From Peptococcaceae bacterium (GTDB lineage: Bacteria > Bacillota > Peptococcia > Peptococcales > Peptococcaceae), in NCBI GenBank assembly GCA_017399005.1, contig JAFQEO010000016.1, positions 17,300 to 81,299 on the forward strand: 64,000 nucleotides of DNA, in the 5' to 3' direction. The translations under genes were made by a program, and so were the position numbers. The notes below the pieces were generated by a model. That model was not told the origin of the DNA. It did no database searches and saw only the letters and a list, made by a program, of their open reading frames with translations. How positions within the stretch are numbered: the first letter of the stretch is position 1; every line of letters begins with the position of its first letter. This document shows positions 1 to 7,412 of the stretch, piece after piece.

Positions 1-757
1 CATCGGCAATTTCTGCCGGAGCAATCAGATAGCCAAGCCGCCAGCCGGTAATGGAATAGGTTTTGCTGAACGAATTGCAGGTGATGGTGCGTTCCCACAT
101 GCCGGGCAGAGAAGCGATGGCGATATGACGGTATGGTTCATAAATAATATGTTCATACACTTCATCGGTAATTACAAAAGCATCGTAGCGGATAGCCAGT
201 TCTGCAATCAACTCCAGTTCTTCCAGGCTGAATACTTTGCCGCAAGGGTTCGATGGATTACACAGCACCAGAGCTTTTGCGCCGTCCTGAAAAGCCTTTT
301 CCAACAGCGCAGGGTCAAATGTATAGGCTGGAGGCACCAGCGGAATAAATATCGGTTCGGCTCCGCATAAAATCGTATCGGCCATATAGTTTTCGTAAAA
401 TGGAGAGAAGATTGCAACTTTGTCGCCAGGGTTACAAACAGTCATCATAGCACACATCATGGCTTCGGTGCTGCCGCAGGTTACCAGTACCTCATCTTCG
501 GCAGAAACAGCATGATGCAGTACCGGTGCGGCTTTTTTTGCAATAGCTTCCCGAAGATTATCGGCACCGTATGTGACAGAGTACTGATGAGGGCCTTCGT
601 CGGCAATGGTTTTTAAGGTATCGGTTAACGCTTTTGGCGGAGGGAAATCCGGAAATCCCTGCGAAAGATTAATAGCTCCGCAGGCATCGCTGATGCGAGT
701 CATGCGGCGAATTACCGAGTCGGTAAACAAGTGAATTCTGTTGCTCATTTGAGGCAT
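1..757 (-). CDS. PLP-dependent class I/II aminotransferase (3' end beyond window)
   Basis: Fold-type I aminotransferase moving an amino group between an amino acid and a 2-oxo acid with pyridoxal phosphate in the cytosol. Translation from the ATG at 757 shows an N-terminal NLSQGFPDFPPP, then GSTEA, the CNPSNPCG loop, ITDEVYEH (PLP-ring Asp and Tyr) and SFSKTYSITGWRLGY with the Schiff-base Lys. About 252 codons are present; the C-terminal third lies beyond position 1. An AGGGG ribosome site sits 5 nt before ATG 757; an in-frame ATG at 748 is an alternative. The SQGFPDF start resembles methionine/kynurenine-type aminotransferases, but the substrate cannot be fixed from sequence. Confidence 0.93.
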   Translation of the reverse strand, partial: MPQMSNRIHLFTDSVIRRMTRISDACGAINLSQGFPDFPPPKALTDTLKTIADEGPHQYSVTYGADNLREAIAKKAAPVLHHAVSAEDEVLVTCGSTEAMMCAMMTVCNPGDKVAIFSPFYENYMADTILCGAEPIFIPLVPPAYTFDPALLEKAFQDGAKALVLCNPSNPCGKVFSLEELELIAELAIRYDAFVITDEVYEHIIYEPYRHIAIASLPGMWERTITCNSFSKTYSITGWRLGYLIAPAEIAD

Positions 758-923
758 AAGCACCCCTGCCTTTCAATAAATAACTTGCATCTTTCGGTTG
801 CAAAAGAATTGATTGTTATTTAGTATAAGGGAAAGAAATCAGGATGTAAAGTTATGAGTTCTGTTGTCAAGTAGCAGAATTTATTTTTGTGCTGTCGCAC
901 CAAAAAATACTTGCGGCAGTTGC

Positions 924-952
924 TTGACTAACATCAGGGCAAGTGCTAATAT
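924..952 (+). promoter_or_regulatory. sigma-70/A promoter for leader and downstream gene
   Basis: TTGACT (924-929), a 17-nt spacer and TAATAT (947-952) form a near-consensus promoter. Transcription should begin near 959 and run into the two-hairpin leader and then the gene at 1123. Between 758 and 923 I see only AT-rich sequence upstream of the divergent aminotransferase. Confidence 0.75.
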
Positions 953-958
953 ACAAAA

Positions 959-1020
959 CTGTAACTTAAATATATTCTGCCGAAAGGCAGTACAACCGCC
1001 CCTTGCGACGGGGCGTTTTT
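959..1020 (+). terminator. short leader RNA with GAAA-tetraloop hairpin and intrinsic terminator
   Basis: Right after the promoter lie CTGCC-GAAA-GGCAG (977-990) and then CGCCCC/GGGGCG (997-1015) followed by TTTTT (1016-1020). The second hairpin is a convincing Rho-independent terminator placed about 100 nt before the start codon at 1123, so this is either an attenuator or a ~60-nt small RNA. I do not recognise a riboswitch class. Confidence 0.6.
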
Positions 1021-1122
1021 CATGGAAAAATTAAAAAATCGATTTATGGAATCTATTTCGACAAAAAAATAGAAGATATAATATTTCTGTGCAAATGCAC
1101 AACAAAAAGGGAGTTGGATCTT

Positions 1123-1572
1123 GTGGCACTGAACATTTTAGGTGAAATTAAACATATTGCTTCTGTAAACGAGGCGCGTGATACACTGGCTCGTCTGGTA
1201 GATTATATTACCTTCCGTCCGCTGGAGTATAATGAACCAAAAGTAACCTATGACTCCATGGCCGTACGTGACCTGGGTATCAATGCAGCGGCAGTCAAAC
1301 TGATTAAATTTTTCCAGCAGGTTGTAAAAGAAGATCCTTCTGCAAATATGTTTCTGCAGCTTTTAAAACAGTATTTCCTCAATGCATACGACTGGTCCGA
1401 TCTGCAGCAGGATGGCTACGAGGAATTTGAAAGTGATGCTCTGTGGTTCTGCCAAGAAATGGACGAATATCTGCGTAAAATGTCTATCTTTGCCGGTGGT
1501 GCCATGAAGAAAAAATATCAGCCAATGGGTGAAAAAGTACTGCGCCGTCGTGTAGATGCAGAACAGAAATAA
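1123..1572 (+). CDS. conserved-looking hypothetical protein, 149 aa
   Basis: Soluble, mostly helical and acidic protein that I do not recognise. It begins MALNILGEIKHIAS and contains long amphipathic helices plus an aromatic patch around AYDWSDLQQDGYEE. I chose the GTG at 1123 because AAGGGAG lies 9 nt upstream. The longer reading from 1003 would start inside the terminator hairpin and encodes a low-quality, Lys/Ile-rich stretch. There is no signal peptide or membrane segment. It stands alone, controlled by the promoter at 924 and the attenuator-like leader, and ends before a strong terminator. Confidence 0.7.
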   Translation: MALNILGEIKHIASVNEARDTLARLVDYITFRPLEYNEPKVTYDSMAVRDLGINAAAVKLIKFFQQVVKEDPSANMFLQLLKQYFLNAYDWSDLQQDGYEEFESDALWFCQEMDEYLRKMSIFAGGAMKKKYQPMGEKVLRRRVDAEQK

Positions 1573-1594
1573 AACAATACAACATATAAAAAGT

Positions 1595-1631
1595 AAATCC
1601 TCTGGTGAATTCCATCCGCCAGAGGATTTTT
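1595..1631 (+). terminator. Rho-independent terminator
   Basis: An 11-bp stem AAATCCTCTGG / CCAGAGGATTT with a T tract, 23 nt after the stop codon of the gene ending at 1572. Confidence 0.85.
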
Positions 1632-1667
1632 GTATATCTATATAATCTTTATACGCAGTTTTTCGGT

Positions 1668-1835
1668 TTACAGTGTCGGCAGAATTTCTTTCATCTGTTG
1701 AATCATTTCCACAGTCAGAGAAGGTACTGCTTCTGCAACCACTTCCGCAGGAATCCCCATCTGTAATAATTTAATGGCACTTTCCACAGCCGATTCCTCG
1801 ATTTTCGCCGCCATCTGTTCATTGTTGTTTTCCAT
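1668..1835 (-). CDS. small protein, 55 aa, like the C-terminal tail of Rpn/PDDEXK transposase-like proteins
   Basis: An open frame from ATG at 1835 to TAA at 1668 with a strong AAAGGAG site 7 nt upstream. It reads MENNNEQMAAKIEESAVESA and continues through KLLQMGIPAEVVAEAV to the end. The helix-turn-helix-like pattern of a hydrophobic KLLxMGIP helix followed by a short second helix resembles the C-terminal tail common in Rpn-type PD-(D/E)XK transposase/nuclease proteins. It could be a surviving fragment of such a gene or an independent small protein. No nuclease core is present upstream. Confidence 0.55.
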   Translation of the reverse strand: MENNNEQMAAKIEESAVESAIKLLQMGIPAEVVAEAVPSLTVEMIQQMKEILPTL

Positions 1836-1880
1836 AGAAAAAGCTCCTTTCAGCAGGATGATAGAAGAGTTGTAACATAG

Positions 1881-1917
1881 TAAAAAACAAGCTCCTGATA
1901 AAATATCGGGAGCTTGT
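1881..1917 (-). terminator. terminator of yebC
   Basis: On the minus strand, ACAAGCTCCCGATA pairs with TATCAGGAGCTTGT, followed by TTTTTT, just after the yebC stop codon. Confidence 0.85.
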
Positions 1918-1933
1918 AGTGTTTATGAATGAA

Positions 1934-2644
1934 TTACATCTGCATGTTGGTCCATACGTTCTGAACGTCGTCGTCTTCTTCCAGCTGGTCCATCAGTTTG
2001 TCCATCTGTTTCTGCAGAGCTGGGTCCAGAGCGGTGTACATGTTTGGCAGCATGGTGATGTCAGCCTGTACGAATTCGTATTTGCCTTCTAATGCTTCAC
2101 GAACGGCTGCAAAATCGTTTGGAGCGGTGATGATTGCATAGCCGTCTTCTTCAGCCTGGAAGTCTTCTGCACCGGCTTCTAAAGCTGCTTCCATCAGTTC
2201 ATCCTCGTTCACGGAATCATCGGCAGCAATTAAAATCTGACCTTTGCGTTCAAACATGTAGCTAACGGAACCTGCAGTACCCAGGTTGCCGCCGTTACGG
2301 TCCAGATAGTAACGAACGTTACCAGCTGCACGGTTTTTGTTGTCGGTTAATACATCGATAATCATTGCGATACCGCCAGGGCCGTAGCCTTCGTATGTGA
2401 TCTGTTCGTAGTTGGAACCACCGTCTTCACCGGTACCTTTTTTGATAGCACGGTTGATATTATCGTTTGGCATGTTGTCTGCTTTTGCTTTCTGGATAGC
2501 CAGTTTCAGCGCAGCATTATAATCAGGATTACCGCCGCCCTGACGCGCAGCTACAGAAATAGCACGTGCGTGTTTGGTGAACACGTTGGAGCGCAGAGAA
2601 TCCATTTTATTTTTTTTACCTTCAATATTGTGAATACGTCCCAC
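1934..2644 (-). CDS. yebC: YebC/PmpR family protein
   Basis: YebC/PmpR family: cytosolic three-domain protein described as a DNA-binding transcriptional regulator and, more recently, as a ribosome-associated factor easing proline stretches. The 236-residue product has the normal family length. It shows the N-terminal KKNKMDSLRSNVFTKHARAI, AAxxGGGNPDYNAALK, the KADNMPNDNINRAIKKG helix and YEGYGPGG. I chose the GTG at 2644, which gives MGRIHNIEGKKNKMDS in register with the family; an AAAAAGGAGAG site precedes it. A start 13 codons upstream would add unrelated residues. It is monocistronic, with its own promoter and terminator. Confidence 0.96.
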   Translation of the reverse strand: MGRIHNIEGKKNKMDSLRSNVFTKHARAISVAARQGGGNPDYNAALKLAIQKAKADNMPNDNINRAIKKGTGEDGGSNYEQITYEGYGPGGIAMIIDVLTDNKNRAAGNVRYYLDRNGGNLGTAGSVSYMFERKGQILIAADDSVNEDELMEAALEAGAEDFQAEEDGYAIITAPNDFAAVREALEGKYEFVQADITMLPNMYTALDPALQKQMDKLMDQLEEDDDVQNVWTNMQM

Positions 2645-2689
2645 AAATATCTCTCCTTTTTGATTGTGTAAAAATCTTTCCAACTCATT

Positions 2690-2718
2690 AGTATAGCGCA
2701 GAGTTTCTGAAATTGCAA
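2690..2718 (-). promoter_or_regulatory. yebC promoter
   Basis: On the minus strand, TTGCAA (2713-2718), 17 nt, TATACT (2690-2695), about 45 nt upstream of the GTG start. Confidence 0.7.
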
Positions 2719-2852
2719 TTCATAATTTACAAAAATTCTGCTAAAATCGGCAAATCCGGATAGTTTTTCTGCTGCAGATGCATAAATATTGCCGGCACGG
2801 AGAGACTAGCAGAAAGAATCTGTAATCAAAAACAGGTGAAGGAGGAGATTTT

Positions 2853-4055
2853 ATGGGATTTACGGCTGGACGACTGATTCTTGCAATTTTTGCGCTGCTG
2901 TTTTTTTCGTATGCAGCAAAAAAGCTGCTGAATAGCAGACTGGACCGGAAAATCACCTGCACAGCGGTGTTAAGCATAGTATGTCTGGTTTTATGTGGTT
3001 ATGCGGTTACACAGTGGCAGATGAATGAAACCTTTCTTCCGGTCTGGAATACATCGATGAAAACCGAGGAGGAACAGGCTGCTGGTGAGTATTATACTCT
3101 GTGTGATAAAGATAGCGGTGAAGAACTGGAATATCTGAACCGGGCGGTGTTTGAAGGAGATGAACTGCTGACGGGGGATAATCGGCATTACCGGATTCAC
3201 AAAGTGGAAGGACAGAAGGCACATTGTGAATTTATGGAACAGCGGAATTTAAAACCGGTGCTGGAAGAATTGCAATCTGCTGCTGCAGAGGCTGGAAGCT
3301 GGCCGGGAAATTTTCAATCCATTGCGATTTACTGTACCCATACCGATGAGAGTTATGTACCTACTTCTGGAACGGAAAGCAAAAACGGAGGGGGCGATAT
3401 TTTACAGGTGGCTTCCACCATGGCAGAAGTTCTGGAAAAACAGGGTATCCATGTAATTCACAGTGAAAATATTCATGACCCGCATGATGTAAATGCCTAT
3501 CAGCGTTCGCGCAAAACGGCATCACAGCTTCTGCAGGAAGCTCCGGCAGCCATCATTGATGTACATCGTGATGGGGTACCCGACCCTGCTTATTATGCGA
3601 CCGAACTGGACGGTGAACCGGCAACCCAGATTCGTCTGGTAGTAGGAAGACAGAACCAGAACAGTGAGGCCAATATTGAATTTGCCGAGAAAATGAAAGC
3701 CTATTACGATAATGTAAAGCCTGGTTTAATCAAATCGATTTTTATGGCAAAAGGAAATTATAATCAGGACCTGGCACCTCACTCCATTTTGCTGGAGGTT
3801 GGGACGCATACCAACTCACTGGAAGAGGCTAAGGTTGGAGCTCGTGAATTTGCGGAGGTGCTGCCGCAGTTTCTAGGCCTGAAAAATGCATCCGGAAATC
3901 AGCCGGAGAAGGCTGCGGAATCACAGAAAACAGAAAACGAAACAGATACTGGCGGATTTGGCAAAGCCATTCTGTGGCTTATTCTGATTGCAGCTGCAGG
4001 CGGTCTGGTATTTGTGTGGATCAGTCGTGGTTCCTTTACAGGCAGGAAACAGTAA
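2853..4055 (+). CDS. spoIIP: stage II sporulation protein P-like peptidoglycan hydrolase
   Basis: SpoIIP family: amidase/endopeptidase that with SpoIID and SpoIIM degrades septal peptidoglycan during forespore engulfment. The 400-residue protein has hydrophobic segments near residues 5-22 and 36-53. The SpoIIP domain (about 155-345) shows IYCTHTDESYVP, GGGDI, IIDVHRDGVPDP, VVGRQNQN, FMAKGNYNQDL and LLEVGTHTNS. A third hydrophobic segment (about 373-391) sits at the C terminus, which is unusual for the family and would anchor both ends. A GGAGGAG site is 7 nt upstream. It is first in an operon with YIEGIA and its small partner, a sporulation context. Confidence 0.93.
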   Translation: MGFTAGRLILAIFALLFFSYAAKKLLNSRLDRKITCTAVLSIVCLVLCGYAVTQWQMNETFLPVWNTSMKTEEEQAAGEYYTLCDKDSGEELEYLNRAVFEGDELLTGDNRHYRIHKVEGQKAHCEFMEQRNLKPVLEELQSAAAEAGSWPGNFQSIAIYCTHTDESYVPTSGTESKNGGGDILQVASTMAEVLEKQGIHVIHSENIHDPHDVNAYQRSRKTASQLLQEAPAAIIDVHRDGVPDPAYYATELDGEPATQIRLVVGRQNQNSEANIEFAEKMKAYYDNVKPGLIKSIFMAKGNYNQDLAPHSILLEVGTHTNSLEEAKVGAREFAEVLPQFLGLKNASGNQPEKAAESQKTENETDTGGFGKAILWLILIAAAGGLVFVWISRGSFTGRKQ

Positions 4056-4056
4056 T

Positions 4057-4947
4057 ATGAATCTGTATACAGAAGCTGTTCTGCTGGGAACTGCTGCAGG
4101 ATTTTTATCCCGGCTGTATATGCTGCGTACCGATTATCGCAATTATCCATCCTATCCTCACGGATATGTGATTCATCTTTCGCTGGGGCTGATTGCAGCC
4201 AGTCTGGCGGCATTAGCTCTGCCTGCATTGCTGGAAGAGGAATACACCGCTATTACATTTCTTGTGCTGTGTGCCCAGCAGTTTCGGGATATCCGTAATA
4301 TGGAGCGGGAAACACTGATGAATCTGGAGGAAAATAAACTGGTTCCCCGTGGTACCGATTATATCGAAGGCATTGCCAAAGTGTTTGAATCCCGCAATTA
4401 TCTGGTGATGTTGGTGGCAATGGTAACATCAGGTGCGGTACTTTACGGAGGTATTAGCCTTGGGGTTCCGGTCAGTCTTCTGATGATTCTTCTGGCCCGG
4501 TTTCTGATGCGTGGAAGTTTTATTCGCGATATTGCCAGAGTGGAACCTGGACGGCTCCATTTTGAAAAGTCACTGCTGTATGTGGACGATATTGTAATCA
4601 TGAATGTAGGTGACCCGGCAGCACGGGAAAAAATTCTGAAAGAAGGGGTCGGGCTGCTGCTGCATCCATATGATGATGATGGCCGTTCGGTATTGAACAG
4701 TCTGGGGCAGAGACAGGCTCTGCTGCATGATATTTCTATGCTGATGGGAAATAAGCTGGAAATCGGAGAACCGGAATGGTCACCGGCAGCCAGAAAAAAT
4801 ATGGAGACCGGTTCTCTGGCATTGTTTCTGATGCCAAATGAAAAAGATATGCCATGCCTGATAGAAGCGGCAAAACGGACACCGGTGCTGGAAAGTGCCG
4901 TGCAGAAACCGCTGGCCAGCACAGTTGGAAGAAAGGCGGCAGACTGA
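4057..4947 (+). CDS. YIEGIA family membrane protein
   Basis: The hallmark YIEGIA motif is visible (in GTDYIEGIAKVFES), placing this in the Firmicute sporulation-associated YIEGIA membrane family. Its biochemical role is not established. The 296-residue product has several membrane segments in its first ~170 residues (LLGTAAGFL, LGLIAASLAALALPALL, YLVMLVAMVTSGAVLYGG, VSLLMILLARFLM), then a cytosolic part with FEKSLLYVDDIVIMNVG. The ATG at 4057 is one base after the spoIIP stop, with AGGCAGGA inside the end of spoIIP. The 3' end overlaps the next gene (ATGA), so translation is coupled. Confidence 0.88.
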   Translation: MNLYTEAVLLGTAAGFLSRLYMLRTDYRNYPSYPHGYVIHLSLGLIAASLAALALPALLEEEYTAITFLVLCAQQFRDIRNMERETLMNLEENKLVPRGTDYIEGIAKVFESRNYLVMLVAMVTSGAVLYGGISLGVPVSLLMILLARFLMRGSFIRDIARVEPGRLHFEKSLLYVDDIVIMNVGDPAAREKILKEGVGLLLHPYDDDGRSVLNSLGQRQALLHDISMLMGNKLEIGEPEWSPAARKNMETGSLALFLMPNEKDMPCLIEAAKRTPVLESAVQKPLASTVGRKAAD

Positions 4948-5132
4948 TGAAAGATATGATTCTTGCCGTAGTGGTAACCCGGCAGAACAGCGATAAAGTA
5001 CAGGGGATGAACAGTATTTTTATCGCAGAGACTGTGGAAGAACAGCAGCGTACAGCATTGCTGCTGAGCCGTATTATGAAAGCAATGGCACATGACCTGG
5101 AAAACGGCGTTATCATTCTGGTACAGCATTAA
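4947..5132 (+). CDS. small partner (capping-complex-type subunit) of YIEGIA, 61 aa
   Basis: A 61-residue protein, MKDMILAVVVTRQNSDKVQG..., starting in an ATGA overlap with the YIEGIA gene. Small proteins directly following YIEGIA genes are annotated as a capping complex subunit for YIEGIA; assignment rests on position, length and a hydrophobic strand-rich sequence (ILAVVVT, IFIAET, VIILVQH). It contains no membrane segment. It is the last gene of the operon and is followed at once by a terminator. Confidence 0.72.
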   Translation: MKDMILAVVVTRQNSDKVQGMNSIFIAETVEEQQRTALLLSRIMKAMAHDLENGVIILVQH

Positions 5133-5176
5133 AAAACAGGCATCGAGTCCCTTTTTCGGGATGGATGCCTGTTTTA
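5133..5176 (+). terminator. terminator of the spoIIP operon
   Basis: AAAACAGGCATC / GATGCCTGTTTT stem enclosing a second small hairpin, starting directly at the stop codon of the preceding gene. Confidence 0.85.
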
Positions 5177-5195
5177 TGATTTGTGATAAAGCCGT

Positions 5196-5375
5196 TTACT
5201 GTTCCGCTATTTGTGTACTCTGCAGAGCACGGCTGATTTTCTGCTCCACAATTTCGCGGAGGCAGTATGGAACATTGCCGGCACGTTTATGTTTTACAAT
5301 ACATTCGCAGCATTTACCGTGTGAGGCGCATTTAACACCGGGACACGGACATGGATTTGTATTATCGCATGTCAT
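5196..5375 (-). CDS. cysteine-rich small protein, DUF6485-like, 59 aa
   Basis: Frame from ATG at 5375 to TAA at 5196, with AGAAGG 8 nt upstream. The protein starts MTCDNTNPCPCPGVKC and continues HGKCCECIVKHKRAG, NVPYC. Eight Cys and two His fall in a C-P-C-P...C...HGKCC-x-C...H...P-x-C arrangement typical of DUF6485-type putative zinc-binding proteins. The C-terminal 20 residues are an ordinary helix. The function is unknown. It lies convergent to the YIEGIA operon. Confidence 0.72.
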   Translation of the reverse strand: MTCDNTNPCPCPGVKCASHGKCCECIVKHKRAGNVPYCLREIVEQKISRALQSTQIAEQ

Positions 5376-5489
5376 AACAGAAAAGCCTTCTTTCAGAAAC
5401 GAAATAGAAAAACGAATTATAAAGACGAACTGGAAAAGTCAGAAAATCCTGCCGGATAAAAATGTAGAAACACTTTTATTATCGGCAGT

Positions 5490-5789
5490 TTACGGCAGAT
5501 ATTTCAACACATGATTTGTCAGCAGACGCAGTTCAATCGGACTGCGGTTTAAGCCAATCAGACAGTCAAAATTAACATTCATTTCAGCAGCCAGCACTTC
5601 CATGGTATCCGGCTGGTAGTTAATCCACAAATAACCGTCCGGCTGTTTGCCGTCCGGTATGTCATAATAGTTGATTACCGTACCGTTTGGCAGAGGCTCC
5701 CGTTTTGTCAGTATCACCATCTGATTCAGTTCCGGCGGAACCGCTTTTTCAATGCGACGCATTTTTTCAATCATCTGTTCCGAACCCAT
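5490..5789 (-). CDS. hypothetical protein, 99 aa
   Basis: I do not recognise this family. The soluble protein starts MGSEQMIEKMRRIEKAVPPE and has a beta-rich middle (TVINYYDIPDGKQPDGYLWINY) and a helical end. The start is well supported by AGGGAGG 7 nt upstream. A minus-strand promoter (TTGTTT, 16 nt, TATAAT) lies at 5816-5843, so it is transcribed divergently from the gene at 6005 and the two share a 215-bp control region. Confidence 0.7.
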   Translation of the reverse strand: MGSEQMIEKMRRIEKAVPPELNQMVILTKREPLPNGTVINYYDIPDGKQPDGYLWINYQPDTMEVLAAEMNVNFDCLIGLNRSPIELRLLTNHVLKYLP

Positions 5790-5815
5790 AAATAGAACCT
5801 CCCTTGTTAGTGTTT

Positions 5816-5843
5816 ATTATAATCAAATGCGGCAAAAAAACAA
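5816..5843 (-). promoter_or_regulatory. promoter of the minus-strand hypothetical gene
   Basis: On the minus strand, TTGTTT (5838-5843), 16-nt spacer, TATAAT (5816-5821). Confidence 0.55.
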
Positions 5844-5880
5844 GATGAAAATAAAATCGAACATTTTTTCGTTTTTTCTA

Positions 5881-5909
5881 TTGACGAACAAATGTTTTTG
5901 CTGTATATT
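5881..5909 (+). promoter_or_regulatory. promoter with overlapping LexA-like (SOS) box
   Basis: TTGACG (5881-5886), 17 nt, TATATT (5904-5909). CGAACAAATGTTTT (5885-5898) overlaps the -35 and spacer and matches the Gram-positive LexA consensus CGAACRNRYGTTYC at all but the last base. Additional CGAAC-type half sites follow downstream (around 5925-5955). The regulator assignment is inference. Confidence 0.55.
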
Positions 5910-6004
5910 AAAAACAGAACAAAGATTCGAAGAACGAATATTCGCAAAACGAACAGAAGTAAAATCAGAAAAAAACGATACATGAAAAAGGAGCTGTGAA
6001 TATT

Positions 6005-6370
6005 ATGGAAACTGCAAGAAGATACGAAACCTGTAAAAACGAATATAGAGAAACTACAAAACGGAGAACAGACAGGGAAGCCGGAAAATACAGATTACTG
6101 GCACTGATGACAGGGCTGTTTCTGTTTGGCGGTCTGCTGCTGATTGAACATATGCCAATGGTGCAGCTAGCAGCAGCAGTTCTGTTCTGTATTGTGAGTG
6201 CAGTATGCCTTTTGTATGCACTGATGAAACTTCAGGTGATGGAGTTTCAGCCAGGCTCTTTCTGGTATCGCCTGAATTTATATGTAAACCGTAATACTTC
6301 TGCCGGAACCTCCGGAAGACAGGCTGCACGCAGCACGGTTTATGCAATGATTATAAATGATTATAAATAA
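6005..6370 (+). CDS. small membrane protein, possibly SOS-regulated, 121 aa
   Basis: The N-terminal 30 residues are charged (METARRYETCKNEYRETTKR). Two hydrophobic segments (LLALMTGLFLFGGLLLIEHM and LAAAVLFCIVSAVCLLYALM) form a hairpin in the membrane, leaving a short polar tail. I do not recognise the family. I chose ATG 6005 over GTG 5996 because the AAAAAGGAG site is 11 nt away from the former and only 2 nt from the latter. A tandem copy of AATGATTATA runs into the stop codon. The upstream LexA-like box suggests DNA-damage control, as for several Gram-positive membrane division inhibitors, but this is unproven. Confidence 0.65.
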   Translation: METARRYETCKNEYRETTKRRTDREAGKYRLLALMTGLFLFGGLLLIEHMPMVQLAAAVLFCIVSAVCLLYALMKLQVMEFQPGSFWYRLNLYVNRNTSAGTSGRQAARSTVYAMIINDYK

Positions 6371-6467
6371 ATAAGAACCGGACGAAAAAAGAGTCAGTGA
6401 TTTCTGCCTTTCCTGTCGGTTTTGATAAACGAACAGACAGAGAATCCCGGATATATGTAATTTCTGG

Positions 6468-6496
6468 TTGACATTTGAGAAGAAGATACGCATACT
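6468..6496 (+). promoter_or_regulatory. promoter of the GerMN lipoprotein gene
   Basis: TTGACA (6468-6473), 17 nt, CATACT (6491-6496). The leader is about 120 nt. Confidence 0.5.
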
Positions 6497-6623
6497 AATA
6501 CTGTACTGATTCCATAGTAATACGATAAGTGCAACAGGCGGCCGTGTTTTCTGTTGATTTATGCAGAGGCTGCATCAGAATCTGACAGGATTGAATATCC
6601 GGAGTCTTGAGGAGGCAGAAATT

Positions 6624-7238
6624 ATGAAGCATAAAAAACAGAATCGCGTAATGGCAGTTTTTCTGTGCATGATTTTTCTAATGGCCATTCTGGGCGGATG
6701 CGGCAATACAGACAGCCAGACGCAGGAGAATGACACTGCAGCGGAATCGCTGGAAGATGGTGTGTATGTTACCCTGTATATGTCCAGTGAACTGGAGGAA
6801 CATACAGAAGAGAACACAGCAGAAAACGGGGAAGATTCCAGAGAACCCGGTGAGGTGGAAACGCTGGACGATTTAACAGCAACTATCGTGGCCATTGTGC
6901 CGGAGGAGTCACTCAATGCAGAAACCATCGTTTCAGAATATAATCAGCTGGTTATCACAAGCCTGTACGGCGAGGAAGTTGTGATTAATGAGGTGAAACA
7001 GGAAGGAAACCAGGTGTGGGTAGACTTTGACTCGAAAAGCGTAACTGCACTGCCGTTAGAGGAAGGTACAGAAGGGCAGCTGTTCTATTATCTGTCTCGC
7101 AGTATTACGGATAATCTGGGAGATGTAGACAACATTTATCTGACCATGGATGGCGGGCAGGATTTCCGTCTGGCGCATTTATGGTTCGAAGCCAGTCGTC
7201 CGTTCTATTCCGGTGCTATGCCGGTAGAAGGCGAATAA
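6624..7238 (+). CDS. GerMN-domain lipoprotein
   Basis: The 204-residue product has a lipoprotein signal (basic start, hydrophobic core, lipobox AILGGC) that would attach it to the outer face of the membrane. An acidic linker follows (about 30-75), then a GerMN domain (about 80-195) recognisable from NQVWVDFDSKSV, the EGQLFYYLSRSI helix and NIYLTMDGGQ. GerMN domains occur in sporulation/germination proteins such as GerM. I chose ATG 6624 because GAGGAGG lies just upstream and the signal peptide starts there; a reading from 6561 adds residues in front of it. It is monocistronic and ends at a strong terminator. Confidence 0.83.
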   Translation: MKHKKQNRVMAVFLCMIFLMAILGGCGNTDSQTQENDTAAESLEDGVYVTLYMSSELEEHTEENTAENGEDSREPGEVETLDDLTATIVAIVPEESLNAETIVSEYNQLVITSLYGEEVVINEVKQEGNQVWVDFDSKSVTALPLEEGTEGQLFYYLSRSITDNLGDVDNIYLTMDGGQDFRLAHLWFEASRPFYSGAMPVEGE

Positions 7239-7290
7239 ACAATTATCAGTCAGACATAAATCAGACATAATAAAAGAATATAACAATAAC

Positions 7291-7332
7291 AAAAGAGATG
7301 TGCAGTCCGGTGGGACAGGCACATCTCTTTTT
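7291..7332. terminator. bidirectional terminator
   Basis: AAAAGAGATGTGC / GCACATCTCTTTT stem with T tracts on both strands. It serves the GerMN gene on plus and the hydrolase gene on minus. Confidence 0.85.
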
Positions 7333-7412
7333 GTATGTCTGCATAGTTGTTTATTTGCTTGCTGTCTGAATATATTTGCTGCAGGAAAGCAGATAATCAA
7401 ACCGGTTTTGCG

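Noticed and set aside
5092..5514. 140-aa plus-strand frame
   Set aside because: It runs through a terminator and opposite a convincing Cys-rich minus-strand gene; composition is not protein-like.
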